The notes under the pieces: model-generated | Databases searched by the model: none | What the model was told of the DNA's origin: nothing | The model's input: only the letters and a program-made list of their open reading frames with translations | Shown here: piece after piece, positions 18,287 to 29,218 of the stretch | Numbering within the stretch: position 1 is the first letter of the stretch | Layout of the letters: every line of letters starts with the position of its first letter | Source of the DNA: Microbacterium suwonense | GTDB lineage: Bacteria > Actinomycetota > Actinomycetes > Actinomycetales > Microbacteriaceae | Assembly: GCF_030296555.1 (NCBI RefSeq) | Contig: NZ_AP027728.1 | Location: forward strand, 992,001 to 1,056,000 | DNA length: 64,000 bases | Direction of reading: 5' to 3' | Made by a program: the position numbers and the translations under genes

Positions 18287-20458
18287 TCAGTTCTTCCCGA
18301 GGGCGGCGCGATCGGCATCCGTCACCCGCTGCTCGATCGCCGTACGGAGTGCCGGGTGACGCTCCAGCTGCGGGTCCTCGGCGAAGATCCCTGCGGCGAT
18401 CTCGCGTGCTCGGGAGATCAGATCGGCATCCGTCACCACTCGGAGCAGCCGCAACGATGAGCGCGCCCCGGACTGTGCCGCACCGAGCACGTCGCCCTCG
18501 CCGCGCAGCTCCAGGTCGACCTCGGCGAGCTGGAAACCGTCGAGAGTCGCGGCGACGGCTTCCACGCGCTCGCGCGCCAGAGACCCGGCCTCGGCCTCGG
18601 TCACCAGCAGGCACAGGCCCGGATGCTCGCCGCGCCCCACCCGTCCTCGCAGCTGGTGCAGCTGCGAGACGCCGAAGCGCTCGGCCTCCATGATGATCAT
18701 CGTCGAGGCGTTCGGCACGTCGACCCCGACCTCGATCACCGTGGTGGCGATGAGCAGGTCGATCTCGCCGCGCGCGAAGGCCCGCATCACCGCGTCCTTC
18801 TCCTCCGCCGGCATCCTGCCGTGCAGCACGGCACGGCGCACCGACGAGAGCTGGGGATGGGTCCCGAGCACCTCGGCGAGCTGCACGACACCCCAGCGCG
18901 GGCCCTTGCCCTCGGCATCCGGCGGCGGCGCATCGTCAGCCTCCACCGTCTCCTTGGCCGTATCGATCGCGGCGCACACCGCGAACACCTGTCGCCCGCC
19001 GGCGATCTCCTCGGCGGCGCGCGCCCACACCCGCTGGAACCAGGACGGATGCTCCGCCAGCGGCGCTGTGAAGGTCTGGATGCCGGCGCGCCCGGCGGGC
19101 ATCGATCGGATCACCGACGTGTCCAGGTCGCCGAACACCGTCATGGCCACTGTCCGCGGGATCGGCGTGGCCGTGAGGACCAGGGCATGCGGGGCGGTGC
19201 CCTTCGCGCGCAGAGCCTCGCGTTGCTCCACCCCGAACCGGTGCTGCTCATCGACGACGACCAGGGCGAGGTCGGCGAAGGTGGTCTTCTCGGACAGCAG
19301 CGCGTGCGTGCCGATGACGATCAACGACTGCCCCGACGCCACCCGCAGCGCGGCTTTGCGTCGTTCGGGGGCCGACATCTGCCCGGTCAGCAGCGTCGGG
19401 ATCAGCTCCGGCGCCAGATCGGGACCGAGCATCTTGCTGATCGAGCGCAGGTGCTGGCCCGCCAGCACCTCGGTGGGGGCGATGAGTGCCGCCTGTCCCC
19501 CGCTCTCGGCGACCTGCAGCATCGCGCGCAGCGCCACCAGGGTCTTGCCCGAGCCCACCTCGCCCTGCACGAGCCGGTTCATCGGGCGACCGGCCACGAG
19601 GTCCGTGGCGATCTCCGCGCCGACGCGCTGCTGATCGTCGGTGAGCGTGAATGGCAGTGCGGCATCGAAGCGCTCGAGCATGCCGCCGGGATTCGCTTCG
19701 CGCGGGGTCGCCGTCAGAGCGCGCACCTGTTCGCGCTGCTGCAGCAGCGCGGCCTGCAGCGTCAGCGCCTCGTGCACCCGCAGCGTGCGGACGGCCAGAG
19801 CGATCTCGCCCCGCTCCTGCGGGCGGTGGATGCGCTCCAGCGCCTCGCGCGCGGTGAGCACCCTCTCCGCTGCGCGCAGCTGCTCCGGCAGCGGTTCGGG
19901 CACTTCGCCGAGGCCGTCGAGCACCGTCGAGACGAGCTTGGCGATCCGCCAGCTCGCCATCTTCGACGTGGCCGGGTAGATCGGGATCGGGACGTTCCGG
20001 CGTGCGCTCGCCTTGCGCTGGGCCGCGTCGAGATCGTCGAAGAGCTCGTAGTCGGGGTGCGCGAACTGCACGGTGTTCTTGAACATGCCGACCTTGCCCG
20101 AGAAGATGCCGCGGCGGCCGACGGAGAGCTCGTTCTTGCGCCATTCGGCCTGGCTCATGCCCTTGGCGAAGAAGGTGAGCGACATCCTGCCCACCCCGTC
20201 GCCGATGATGACCTCGGTCATCGCACCGCGCTTGTTCTTCATCGGCCGGGCGCTGGAGGCGAGCACCTCGGCGACGATGGTGACGGTCTCACCGATGGGC
20301 AGCTCGCGGATCGGCGTGAGCTCGGCCGGGTCGGCGTAGCGCCGCGGATAATGGCCGAGCAGCTCACCCGCAGTGGTCATCCCGAACGCCCGCTCCAGCG
20401 CGCGCGCCTCGGTGGACCCGACCGCCTCTGTCAGCGGTGTGTCGAGCTCGAAGGACAT
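18287..20458 (-). CDS. recG: ATP-dependent DNA helicase RecG
   Basis: RecG reverses stalled forks and migrates Holliday junctions. The 723-residue protein is intact. The N-terminal wedge (OB-fold) domain includes HYPRRYADPAELTPIREL and KFFAKG-like FFAKGMSQAEWRK; the helicase core has Walker A GEVGSGKT, DEQH box, TATPIPRT, and the C-terminal motifs TTVIEVGVDVPNA and QLRGRVGRG; the TRG-type end includes LELRGEGDVLGAAQSG. It is upstream of coaD on the same strand. Confidence 0.97.
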   Translation of the reverse strand: MSFELDTPLTEAVGSTEARALERAFGMTTAGELLGHYPRRYADPAELTPIRELPIGETVTIVAEVLASSARPMKNKRGAMTEVIIGDGVGRMSLTFFAKGMSQAEWRKNELSVGRRGIFSGKVGMFKNTVQFAHPDYELFDDLDAAQRKASARRNVPIPIYPATSKMASWRIAKLVSTVLDGLGEVPEPLPEQLRAAERVLTAREALERIHRPQERGEIALAVRTLRVHEALTLQAALLQQREQVRALTATPREANPGGMLERFDAALPFTLTDDQQRVGAEIATDLVAGRPMNRLVQGEVGSGKTLVALRAMLQVAESGGQAALIAPTEVLAGQHLRSISKMLGPDLAPELIPTLLTGQMSAPERRKAALRVASGQSLIVIGTHALLSEKTTFADLALVVVDEQHRFGVEQREALRAKGTAPHALVLTATPIPRTVAMTVFGDLDTSVIRSMPAGRAGIQTFTAPLAEHPSWFQRVWARAAEEIAGGRQVFAVCAAIDTAKETVEADDAPPPDAEGKGPRWGVVQLAEVLGTHPQLSSVRRAVLHGRMPAEEKDAVMRAFARGEIDLLIATTVIEVGVDVPNASTMIIMEAERFGVSQLHQLRGRVGRGEHPGLCLLVTEAEAGSLARERVEAVAATLDGFQLAEVDLELRGEGDVLGAAQSGARSSLRLLRVVTDADLISRAREIAAGIFAEDPQLERHPALRTAIEQRVTDADRAALGKN

Positions 20459-20536
20459 GATCCGAGTCTAGGGATGCCCTCCGACGCGGCGCGCGCACCG
20501 TCGGGCCGCAGCCCTGCAGTGTCGTATCGTGAACGG

Positions 20537-21163
20537 GTGACCAGGATCATCGCCGGGGCCGCTCGAGGCATCCGGATCGACGTGCCGGATGCCGGAACCC
20601 GCCCGACCAGTGATCGCGTGCGCGAATCGGTCTTCGGCGCGCTGGAGTCGATGGATGCCCTCGACGACGCCCGCGTGCTCGACCTGTACGCCGGCAGCGG
20701 CGCGCTGGGGCTGGAGGCGTGGAGCCGCGGTGCGCGCTCGGTCGAGTTCGTGGAGCGCTCAAGAGGGGCAGCGGCGATCATCGGACGCAATGCAGATGCC
20801 GTGGCGAGATCCCTCGGCACGACGTCCGGCGGCGGGAGCAGAGTGCATCAGAGCGCCGTGCGCGCCTTTCTCGGCCGAGCCGTCGGCTCTTACGACCTGG
20901 TGTTCACCGATCCGCCGTACGAGCTGGACGACGTGGCGATGACCGCCGACCTCGTGGCGCTGGCGCCGCTGCTCTCGCCGGATGCCATCGTCGTGATCGA
21001 ACGGGGCAAGCGCAGCTCCCCGCCTGATCTCGACGCCGCTGGGCTCGCGCTGCTACGCGAGAAGTCCTACGGGGACACGGTCGTCTGGTGGGCTGAGCCC
21101 GCAGCGCCCGAGCCCGCAGCGACCGAGCCTCAGCCCGAGACGACGCCGTCCCAGTCCCGGTAG
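20537..21163 (+). CDS. rsmD: 16S rRNA (guanine966-N2)-methyltransferase RsmD
   Basis: A SAM-dependent methyltransferase of 208 residues. It starts at GTG (VTRIIAGAARGIRI) and shows the family motifs RPTSDRVRESVFGAL, the SAM loop LDLYAGSGALGLEAWSRGA and the N6/N2 catalytic motif FTDPPYEL (DPPY). The C-terminus has a Pro/Glu/Ala-rich tail. The last 34 bp overlap the convergent end of thiL. It is divergent from recG. Confidence 0.95.
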   Translation: MTRIIAGAARGIRIDVPDAGTRPTSDRVRESVFGALESMDALDDARVLDLYAGSGALGLEAWSRGARSVEFVERSRGAAAIIGRNADAVARSLGTTSGGGSRVHQSAVRAFLGRAVGSYDLVFTDPPYELDDVAMTADLVALAPLLSPDAIVVIERGKRSSPPDLDAAGLALLREKSYGDTVVWWAEPAAPEPAATEPQPETTPSQSR

Positions 21164-22139
21164 GGATCCCAGCCGCCGGCCGGCACCGGCTCACCATCCA
21201 CCAGCACGCCGTCGGAACGGCGAGCGACGACCTGCCCGATCCTCGTGAATCCCGTCGGCACTGGCGTCTCAGCCGGGAACGTCGCGAGCAGTCCATGATC
21301 CTCGCCGCCGGACAGCGCCCGCACCCGGTCGCCCCCGAAGGCAAGAGCATCCAGGGCGGTGCCGTCGAGATCGATGGTGACGTCCGAGGCGCCCGCGATC
21401 CGTCCGGCATCGAGCCCGAGTCCGTCCGACACGTCCATCAGTGCGGTGGCACCGGCATCCGCCGCCACCGGCCCCAGCATGATCGGCGGTCGCGGACGCA
21501 GCTGCCGCTCCACGCCCAGCCGCGCCGTCTCATCCAGCAGCCGCAGATCGATCGGGCGCGGAACGCTGCCATCGCGGAAGACCCCGAACAGCGTCTCGAG
21601 CCCGGCGGCCGCGGCGCCGAGTTCCCCGCCAGAGCCACGACATCGCCCGGCGATGCACCGCTGCGTGTGACCGCCGCGTGCCCGCCGAGGTCGCCGAGGG
21701 CCGTCACCGCGATCATCATCAGCTCCGAGACGGTGAGGTCTCCGCCGACCACCGCGCAGCCGGGCGCCAGCGCATCGCACGCTTCGCGGAACCCGTCGGC
21801 CATCGCAGCCACGAAGGAGAGCCGCACATCTCGTGGCACCGCGAGAGCGACCAGCAGCGCGGTCGGCGTCGCGCCCATCGCAGCGATGTCGGCGAGGTTG
21901 ACGGCGGCCGACTTCCAGCCCAGGTCGTATCCGCTCGACCAGGCCCTGCGGAAGTCGGGCCCCTCCACGAGCGTGTCGGTGGTGGCGACGACGGATGCCG
22001 ACGGTGCGGCGACCACGGCTGCGTCGTCGCCGGGGCCCAGCAGCGTGTGAGAGGCCTCTGCGGTGCGGGCGAGGATGGCGCGCAGCACCGCCCCCTCCGA
22101 GATGTCGCCGATGCGCGGGTCGTCGGGATCGGATGCCAT
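21130..22139 (-). CDS. thiL: Thiamine-monophosphate kinase (one-base deletion)
   Basis: ThiL phosphorylates thiamine monophosphate to the active diphosphate. The first frame has GPGDDAAVV, the metal-binding TTDTLVEGPDF and VGGDLTVSE; it breaks within GDVVALAG. The second frame resumes at ELGAAAAGLETLFG and holds DVSDGLGLDAGRIA, FGGDRVRALSGGEDHGLLATFP and the C-terminus. One added base in the CCCC run 21624-21627 gives 336 residues with every motif. Neighbour DUF3515 and ddl are the standard actinobacterial context. Confidence 0.94.
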
Positions 22140-22162
22140 GCCGTCAACGGTAGCCTGGAATC

Positions 22163-22648
22163 ATGCTCCGACGTCTCGCCCTGTCCGCCGGGGTGCTGGC
22201 GCTCCTCGCCCTCACAGGATGCTCGAGCACGGTGGCGCTCCAGCCCGCGCCCGACGCGAACAACCCGGCCTGCGCCGATGTCACGGTGCGGCTGCCCGGC
22301 TCCATCGGCGACTTCGACCGGCGCTGGACGGATGCCCAGGCCACCGGTGCCTACGGGGACCCGACCGCCGTCATCATCGCGTGCGGTGTGGCGGTCCCCG
22401 GGCCCACCGCCACCCTGCAGTGCGTCACGCTCGACGGAATCGACTGGCTCGTGGACGACTCCGCGTCACCCTGGATGCGCATGACCACCTACGGTCGCGA
22501 TCCGGCTGTGCAGGCGTTCGTCGACACCGAGAGGATCGGCGCGAACGAGGTGCTCACCAACAACGGTCTGGTCAGCGGCGTGCGCACCATCGAGGCGACC
22601 CGTCAGTGCATCGCACCCGACGAGCTGCCCGAAGACCTGCCGGAGTAG
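22163..22648 (+). CDS. DUF3515 lipoprotein
   Basis: A 161-residue exported lipoprotein. The signal peptide MLRRLALSAGVLALLALTGC ends in lipobox LTGC with lipidated Cys20. The mature part has a conserved pattern of cysteines (NPACADVTVRLP, IIACGVAVPGPT, LQCVTLDGIDWLVDD, TRQCIAPDEL) typical of DUF3515, which in actinobacteria lies between thiL and ddl. Function unknown; a cell-envelope role is suggested by the neighbours ddl and murA. Confidence 0.85.
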   Translation: MLRRLALSAGVLALLALTGCSSTVALQPAPDANNPACADVTVRLPGSIGDFDRRWTDAQATGAYGDPTAVIIACGVAVPGPTATLQCVTLDGIDWLVDDSASPWMRMTTYGRDPAVQAFVDTERIGANEVLTNNGLVSGVRTIEATRQCIAPDELPEDLPE

Positions 22649-22675
22649 CTTCCGCCCGGGCTGCCCGCCGTGGAC

Positions 22676-23763
22676 TCAGCTGTTCAGGCCCGCCTCGATC
22701 AGCTCGGTGATCAGCTCCGAATAGCTCAGCCCCGACGCGATCCAGCACTTCGGGAACATCGAGAACGGAGTGAACCCCGGCATCGTGTTCAGCTCGTTGA
22801 CGATCAACTCCCCGTCGGCGGTGACGAAGAAGTCCACCCGTGCCAGGCCTCGGCCGTCCACGGCATCGAACGCGCTGATGGCGGTTCGCTGCAGCTCGTC
22901 GATCAGCTGCTCGTCGACATCCGCCGGGCAGACGATCTCGACCCCGTCGCCGCCGAGGTACTTGCCCTCGAAGTCGTAGAAGCTGCGCGAGGTGAGCACG
23001 ATCTCCCCCGGCAGCGACGCGCGGGCCGGAGTACCGTCGCGTCCTGCCAGGACGCCGACCTCGATCTCACGGCCTGCGACCCTGGCCTCGACGAGCACCT
23101 TGGCGTCCTCGGCGAACGCGAGGCGGAATGCCTCGTCCAGCCCCTCGCCGGCATCCACTCGCGACACTCCGACGCTCGATCCGGCGCTGGCGGGCTTGAC
23201 GAACACGACAGGCCCCAGCGCACGCACCCGCTCGCGCACGGCATCCGGGTTCTCCTGCCACTCGCGATGACGCACGGTGATGCCCGGGGCGACGGCGATG
23301 CCGGCCGCCGACAGGGCGAGCTTGGTGAAGTGCTTGTCCAGGCATACCGCGGAATCAAGGATCCCCCGCCCGCGTACGGCACATCCAGCACGTCGAAGAA
23401 GCCCTGGATAGCACCGTCCTCGCCGTGCAGGCCGTGCAGCAGCGGCAGCACCGCATCGATCTCGCCGAGCTCGATCGGCGTGCCGTCGGCGGCGATGACT
23501 CGCAGCATCCGGTCGCCGTCCGGCTCGGGCCAGCGCACACGGGTGCCGTTGTCGACGACCTCGGGCATCGCTGCGGCGTCCAGTGCGAACTTCGCCGGAT
23601 CGTCCTGTTCGAGCACGAACGCGCCGGCGCGGGTGATGCCGACCGGGATCACCCGGTAGCGATCGCGATCAATGGCCGCCAGCACTCCGCCCGCCGTTGC
23701 GGAGCTGATCGAGTGCTCGCTGGAACGCCCGCCGAAGAGCACCACCACCGTCTGCCTGCTCAT
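22676..23763 (-). CDS. ddl: D-alanine-D-alanine ligase (one-base deletion)
   Basis: Ddl makes the D-Ala-D-Ala dipeptide for peptidoglycan. The first frame contains VVVLFGGRSSEHSISSATA and LLHGLHGEDGAIQGFFDVLDVPYAGGG; it leaves frame there and the second frame has FVKPASAGSSVGVSRV, the ATP-grasp metal site LARVDFF and INELNTMPGFTPFSMFP. The missing base is in CCCCC at 23363-23367; repaired length is 362 residues. The VPYAGGG context with Tyr predicts a D-Ala rather than D-Lac ligase, an inference from family knowledge. Confidence 0.94.
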
Positions 23764-24790
23764 GATTGGTCCTCTCCTCTTGCGGAGTGTCGTCGTCGGT
23801 GGTCAGGTGCGGGGCGATGTCGCGCGGGTCCATCCTGCCATCCAGCACCATTTTCACCTGTTCGACGATGGGCATGTACACGTCGGCCTCGTGCGCCAGC
23901 TGCAGGATCGGCGCCACTGACGCCAGTCCCTCGGCGGTCTGGTTCATCTGCTTGACGACATCCTGAAAGCCGTACCCCTGGCCGAGCAGGCGTCCGGCGG
24001 TGTTGTTGCGGCTCAGCGGAGACTGGCAGGTGGCGATCAGGTCGCCCAGACCCGCCAGCCCCTGCAGCGTCTCGGGTCGGGCGCCGTTCGCGACGGCGAA
24101 GTCCGTCATCTCCACCAGTCCGCGGGTGATGATGGATGCTTTGGTGTTCTCGCCATATCCGACGCCGTCGACGATCCCGATCGCCACGGCGATGAGGTTC
24201 TTCAGCACGCCGCCGAACTCGGTGCCGATCACATCGGTGTTCACGAAGGATCGGAAGTAGCGGTTGCGTGCGGTGCGTGCGACGGCATCCGCCGTCTCCT
24301 GGCTGCGGGAGGCGATCACGGCCGCCGTCGGCTGCTCGCGCGCGATCTCGAGCGCGAGGTTCGGCCCGGATGCCACGGCGATGCGCTGTGGGTCGCAGCC
24401 CAGCTCCTGCTCGATCACCTGGCTCATGCGCAGACCAGAGGCGCGCTCGACGCCCTTCATCAGGCTGATGATCGGGAACTCCCCCTCGGCGAGCAGCGGT
24501 CGGAACGTCCGCAGATTCTCGCGCAACGTCTGGCTGGGCACCGAGAGGTACACCTGCTGCGCACCCTCGAGCGCACGTTCGATGTCGGGTGTGGCGGCTA
24601 TCGAGCGCGGCAGATTGATGCCGGGGAGGTACTTCGAGTTGCGCTTGGCCTCCGAGATCTCCTGCGCGAGCTCGGGGCGCCTGGCCCACATCGTCACCTG
24701 CGCCCCGCCGTCGGCGAGGATCTTGCCGAAGGTGGTCCCCCAGCTGCCGGCGCCGATGATGGCGGTTCGGGTGGCGCTCTCGGCAGGCAT
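23669..24790 (-). CDS. gpsA: Glycerol-3-phosphate dehydrogenase [NAD(P)+]
   Basis: GpsA reduces dihydroxyacetone phosphate to sn-glycerol 3-phosphate for phospholipids. IIGAGSWGTTFGKILA is the Rossmann loop, with SLMKGVE, the catalytic-lysine segment GVLKNLIAVAIGI, and NTKASIITRGLVEM. The ATG at 24790 lies 4 nt after the repaired plsC stop; a TTG at 24805 is less likely because it would lie inside plsC. As read, the frame runs 95 nt into ddl (373 residues). A stop in the next frame at 23760 overlaps the ddl start in the usual ATGA way, so another base may be missing near the 3' end. Normal family length is near 340. Confidence 0.93.
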   Translation of the reverse strand: MPAESATRTAIIGAGSWGTTFGKILADGGAQVTMWARRPELAQEISEAKRNSKYLPGINLPRSIAATPDIERALEGAQQVYLSVPSQTLRENLRTFRPLLAEGEFPIISLMKGVERASGLRMSQVIEQELGCDPQRIAVASGPNLALEIAREQPTAAVIASRSQETADAVARTARNRYFRSFVNTDVIGTEFGGVLKNLIAVAIGIVDGVGYGENTKASIITRGLVEMTDFAVANGARPETLQGLAGLGDLIATCQSPLSRNNTAGRLLGQGYGFQDVVKQMNQTAEGLASVAPILQLAHEADVYMPIVEQVKMVLDGRMDPRDIAPHLTTDDDTPQEERTNHEQADGGGALRRAFQRALDQLRNGGRSAGGH

Positions 24791-24794
24791 CCGC

Positions 24795-25543
24795 TTAGGA
24801 GTCAAGGCGACCCGTCTCCCTCTGTCCGTGATCGGAAGGATTCCAGCGCACCGCGGGCGCCTTCTCATCACGCAGCTGCTCCAGCAGCGCCGTGACGGCC
24901 GCCATCAGGCGCGCGGTCGCCTCGTTCAGCGCCGCGGGCTCCCCGCGCGACCGACCAGATCCGACACGTCGACCGGGTCACCGAAGATCACCTGCACACG
25001 CTTGCGCAGCGGCCAGAGGCTGAGCCCCTTCTGGTAGCGCCCCATAATCTGCTGGGTGCCCCACTGCGCCATCGGGATCAGCGGGATGTCGCCCGAGAGC
25101 GCCAGGCGCACGGCGCCGGACTTTCCGCGCATCGGCCACAGCTCCGGGTCGCGGGTGAGGGTGCCCTCGGGATACACGATCACGCCGCGTCCGTGCTCGA
25201 CGAGCTCGCGGGACTGAGTCATCGTCTGCTTGGCCGCGCTGGCCGACGAGGCTCGGGCGACGGGAACCATCCCGGTGCGCCGCAGTACCCAGCCGAGCAC
25301 CGGCACGTGGAACAGGCTCTCCTTCGCCATGAACCGCGGAAGCCGCCCGGTGCGATACACGGCGACGGCCACGATCAGCGGATCGAACTCGGAATAGTGA
25401 TTCGGCGCCAGCACGAAAGCACCCTCGCGGGGCAGCTTGTCGGCATCCGTCACCGTGATCTTCGCCAGCAGCGACACCAGGGGGATGATGAGCACCGCCA
25501 GCGGCCAGAAGATGCTGGGTCGGCTCCGCTCGGACGCAGCCAT
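24795..25543 (-). CDS. plsC: 1-acyl-sn-glycerol-3-phosphate acyltransferase (one-base deletion)
   Basis: PlsC acylates lysophosphatidic acid to phosphatidic acid at the membrane. The start MAASERSRPSIFWPLAVLIIPLVSLLAK gives one membrane segment; the acyltransferase motifs are NHYSEFD (HxxxxD) and YPEGTLTRD. As read the frame ends early at 24926. One added base at CCCC 24941-24944 extends it through EPAALNEATARLMAAVTALLEQLRDEKAP to a TAA just 4 nt before gpsA; repaired length 249. It directly follows murA. Confidence 0.9.
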
Positions 25544-25547
25544 CAGA

Positions 25548-26911
25548 TCACCGGACGACGTCGAAGTCCGCGCCGAGCGCCCGGAGCTTGTCGAGGAACT
25601 TCTCGTACCCGCGACTGAGGATGTCGACGCCGGAGACCTGCGACTCCCCTCGGCCGTGAGCGCGGCGATCACGTGACTGTAGCCGCCGCGCAGGTCGGGA
25701 ACGACGATGTCGGCGCCGTGCAGCGGCGTCGGCCCGGTGATGACCGCGGCCTGCTCCAGCTCACGACGCGGAACCCGGCGCGGGCCATCCTGCAGCCCAT
25801 GCGGATGCACGACGATGTCCGCCCCCATCTTGACCAGCGCCTGGGTGAACCCGAACCGGTTCTCGTACACGGTCTCGTGCACGGTGGATCGGCCCGAGGC
25901 CTGGGTGAGTGCGACGATCAGCGGCTGCTGCCAATCGGTCATGAACCCCGGGTGCACGTCGGTCTCGACCACGACGGGCTTCAGCTCGCTGCCGCGGCGG
26001 AAGAGGATGCCGTCCTCCTTCACGTCGAACCAGCCGCCCGACTTGCGGAACACGTTCAAGAAGGTCAGCATCTCCTGCTGCTTTGCGCCGCCGACGAAGA
26101 TCTCCCCATCGGTGGCCAGCGCGGCGCACGCCCAGGAGGCGGCCTCGTTGCGATCGAAGATGCAACGGTGATCGTAGCCGCGCAGCTGTTCCACGCCCTC
26201 GATGAGGATCACGCGGTTCGGCTCGTAGGAGATGATCGCGCCCATCTTCTGCAGCAGGGCGATCAGGTCCATGATCTCGGGCTCGATGGCCGCATTGCGC
26301 AGCTCGGTCGTGCCCGCAGCGCGCACGGCGGTCAGCAGCACCTGCTCGGTGGCACCGACGCTCGGGTACGGCAGATGGATGTTCGCACCCTTCAGTCCGT
26401 GGGGTGCCGACAGACGGATGCCGCTGGGCTGCTTCTCTACGATGGCCCCGAACTTGCGCAGCGCGTCGAGGTGGAAGTCGATGGGGCGGTCGCCGATCCG
26501 GCATCCGCCCAGATCGGGGATGAACGCCTGACCGAGCTTGTGCAGCAGGGGGCCGCAGAACAGGATCGGGATGCGTGAGGCGCCGGCGTGCGCGTCGATC
26601 TCTTCGTAGTGCGCGGACTCGACGTCACTCGGATCGAGCACGAGGGAACCGGCCTCTTCGCCCTCGGAGACCCGCACGCCGTGCACTTCGAGCAGTGACC
26701 GGACGACCGCGACGTCGCTGAGGTCGGGCACGTCGCGCAGGATGCTGGTGCTCTCACCGAGCAGGGCGGCGACCATCGCCTTGGTCGCGAGGTTCTTCGC
26801 GCCCTTCACGTCGACTCGACCGCGCAGTGGCCTGCCTCCGCGGATCGCGAGCACGGATCCGGCGGGAACCGGAGCCTCGGCAACTGCAGCATCGCGGAGC
26901 GGTGTCGTCAT
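25548..26911 (-). CDS. murA: UDP-N-acetylglucosamine 1-carboxyvinyltransferase (one-base deletion)
   Basis: MurA transfers enolpyruvate to UDP-GlcNAc, the first committed step of peptidoglycan synthesis and the fosfomycin target. The frame has VKGAKNLATKAMVAALL, the catalytic cysteine in DLGGCRIGDRPID and FMTDWQQPLIVALTQASG. It breaks near the end at CCCC 25646-25649; with one base added the end reads AEGESQVSGVDILSRGYEKF and stops at 25548. Without repair it would fuse artificially with plsC. Repaired length about 454 residues. Confidence 0.94.
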
Positions 26912-27021
26912 TCGGGCCTCTTCTTCGTCAGGACAGGCGCGGCGGTGGCCGCAGGTCTCTCATCCAATCACGGCTGGTGCCGCAGGGGCTCATGACCCCT
27001 GGGCCCACCCCGCGCCTCGCG

Positions 27022-27617
27022 CTAGCGAACGGGGAGCGTACGTGGCCGCCACGACTCGCGACGGGCCTCGAACTGCGCGATCTTGTCTTCGTCGCGCAGA
27101 GTGAGCCCGATGTCATCGAGCCCTTCGAGGAGCCGCCATCTAGTGTAATCGTCGATTCCGATGGCGACCTGGAAGTCGGCGATCGTGGCGGTACGAGCCT
27201 CGAGGTCGACCGTGATCTCGCGGCCCGGCTGCTCGTCGATCAGCGTCCAGATGCGCTCGATGTCAGCCTCGTCGACCGTTGCGGCCAGCAGGCCCTGCTT
27301 GCCGGAGTTGCCTCGGAAGATGTCGGCGAAGCGGGAGCTGAGCACGACCTTGAAGCCGTAGTCGCGCAGGGCCCAGACCGCGTGCTCGCGGCTGGAGCCG
27401 GTGCCGAAGTCAGCACCGGCGACCAGCACGGATGCGGTCTGGAACGGCTCCTGGTTGAGCACGAACCCCGGGTCTTTGCGCCACTCGTGGAACAGTGCGT
27501 CCTCGAAGCCGGTCTTGGTGACTCGCTTGAGGAACACCGCCGGGATGATCTGGTCGGTGTCGACGTTGGAGCGCTTCAGCGGCGCCGCGATGCCGGTGTG
27601 CGTGGTGAACTTCTCCA

Positions 27618-27618
<1 letters not shown>
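27022..27618 (-). CDS. leuD: 3-isopropylmalate dehydratase small subunit
   Basis: LeuD and LeuC form isopropylmalate isomerase (2- to 3-isopropylmalate) in leucine synthesis. The 198-residue swivel subunit starts [31 protein letters not shown] and contains [17 protein letters not shown], the substrate-recognition loop. Its start overlaps the leuC stop (TGATG), so the pair is translationally coupled and should share the upstream attenuator. Confidence 0.97.
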
Positions 27619-29045
<1,427 letters not shown>

Positions 29046-29127
29046 GCGGTGTGTTCCTTATGGCTCGATGAGTCGGCCCACGATGGACTCCGCGACGAGG
29101 AAGGCCTAGATCGAGGTCCCGTCGCGG
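29046..29127 (-). promoter_or_regulatory. Candidate leucine attenuator of leuCD
   Basis: On the minus strand, arms CCGCGAC (29127-29121, inside the leader gene just after its Leu codons) and GTCGCGG (29096-29090) pair perfectly over 7 bp and enclose the leader stop codon. A TTCCT at 29102-29098 can pair with AGGAA of the leuC ribosome binding site (29058-29054). A ribosome stalled at the Leu run would cover the first arm and switch the folding. Whether control is at transcription or translation is unclear; no T-tract is seen, which favours control of leuC translation. Confidence 0.55.
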
Positions 29128-29156
29128 CTGCTAAGGAGGAGAAGCTCGTGCCGCAC
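29106..29156 (-). CDS. Leucine leader peptide (16 residues)
   Basis: GTG-initiated ORF encoding VRHELLLLSSRDGTSI then TAG. Four consecutive Leu codons (CTT CTC CTC CTT) stand just before the attenuator hairpin, and the gene lies 61 nt upstream of leuC. A TAGACT box ends 6 nt before the GTG, so the mRNA probably begins at the start codon. Attenuation of leu genes by Leu-rich leaders is established in other bacteria and predicted for actinobacteria; this instance is inferred from its structure. Confidence 0.7.
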   Translation of the reverse strand: MRHELLLLSSRDGTSI

Positions 29157-29162
29157 GAGGTC

Positions 29163-29168
29163 AGTCTA
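29163..29168 (-). promoter_or_regulatory. -10 box TAGACT of the leuCD operon
   Basis: TAGACT on the minus strand lies 6 nt before the leader GTG, predicting a leaderless leader peptide. The -35 region is weak (no TTGACA-like hexamer at 16-18 bp). Confidence 0.5.
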
Positions 29169-29218
29169 CAACGCGCCGGGACGCGTTCGCCCCGTTCGTG
29201 TCGACTGTGACGCGGCCC

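Noticed and set aside
18623-20536. Plus-strand frame running into rsmD, apparently extending it by over 600 residues
   Set aside because: The extension is antisense to recG and has no domain; rsmD starts at GTG 20537 where homology begins.
24803-24805. TTG as gpsA start with AGGGAG upstream
   Set aside because: After repair of plsC this TTG lies inside plsC; the ATG at 24790, 4 nt after the plsC stop, fits better.
24926-26911. A single 661-codon frame that looks like a MurA-PlsC fusion protein
   Set aside because: The MurA C-terminus turns into nonsense (SRRSPASTSSVAG) before PlsC starts. One added base at 25646-25649 restores the true MurA end and stop, so the fusion is an artefact.
29133-29139. 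Perfect AAGGAGG on the plus strand before a 20-codon ORF upstream of leuC
   Set aside because: It is only the complement of the four Leu codons (CTT CTC CTC CTT) of the leader peptide; the plus-strand ORF leads nowhere.
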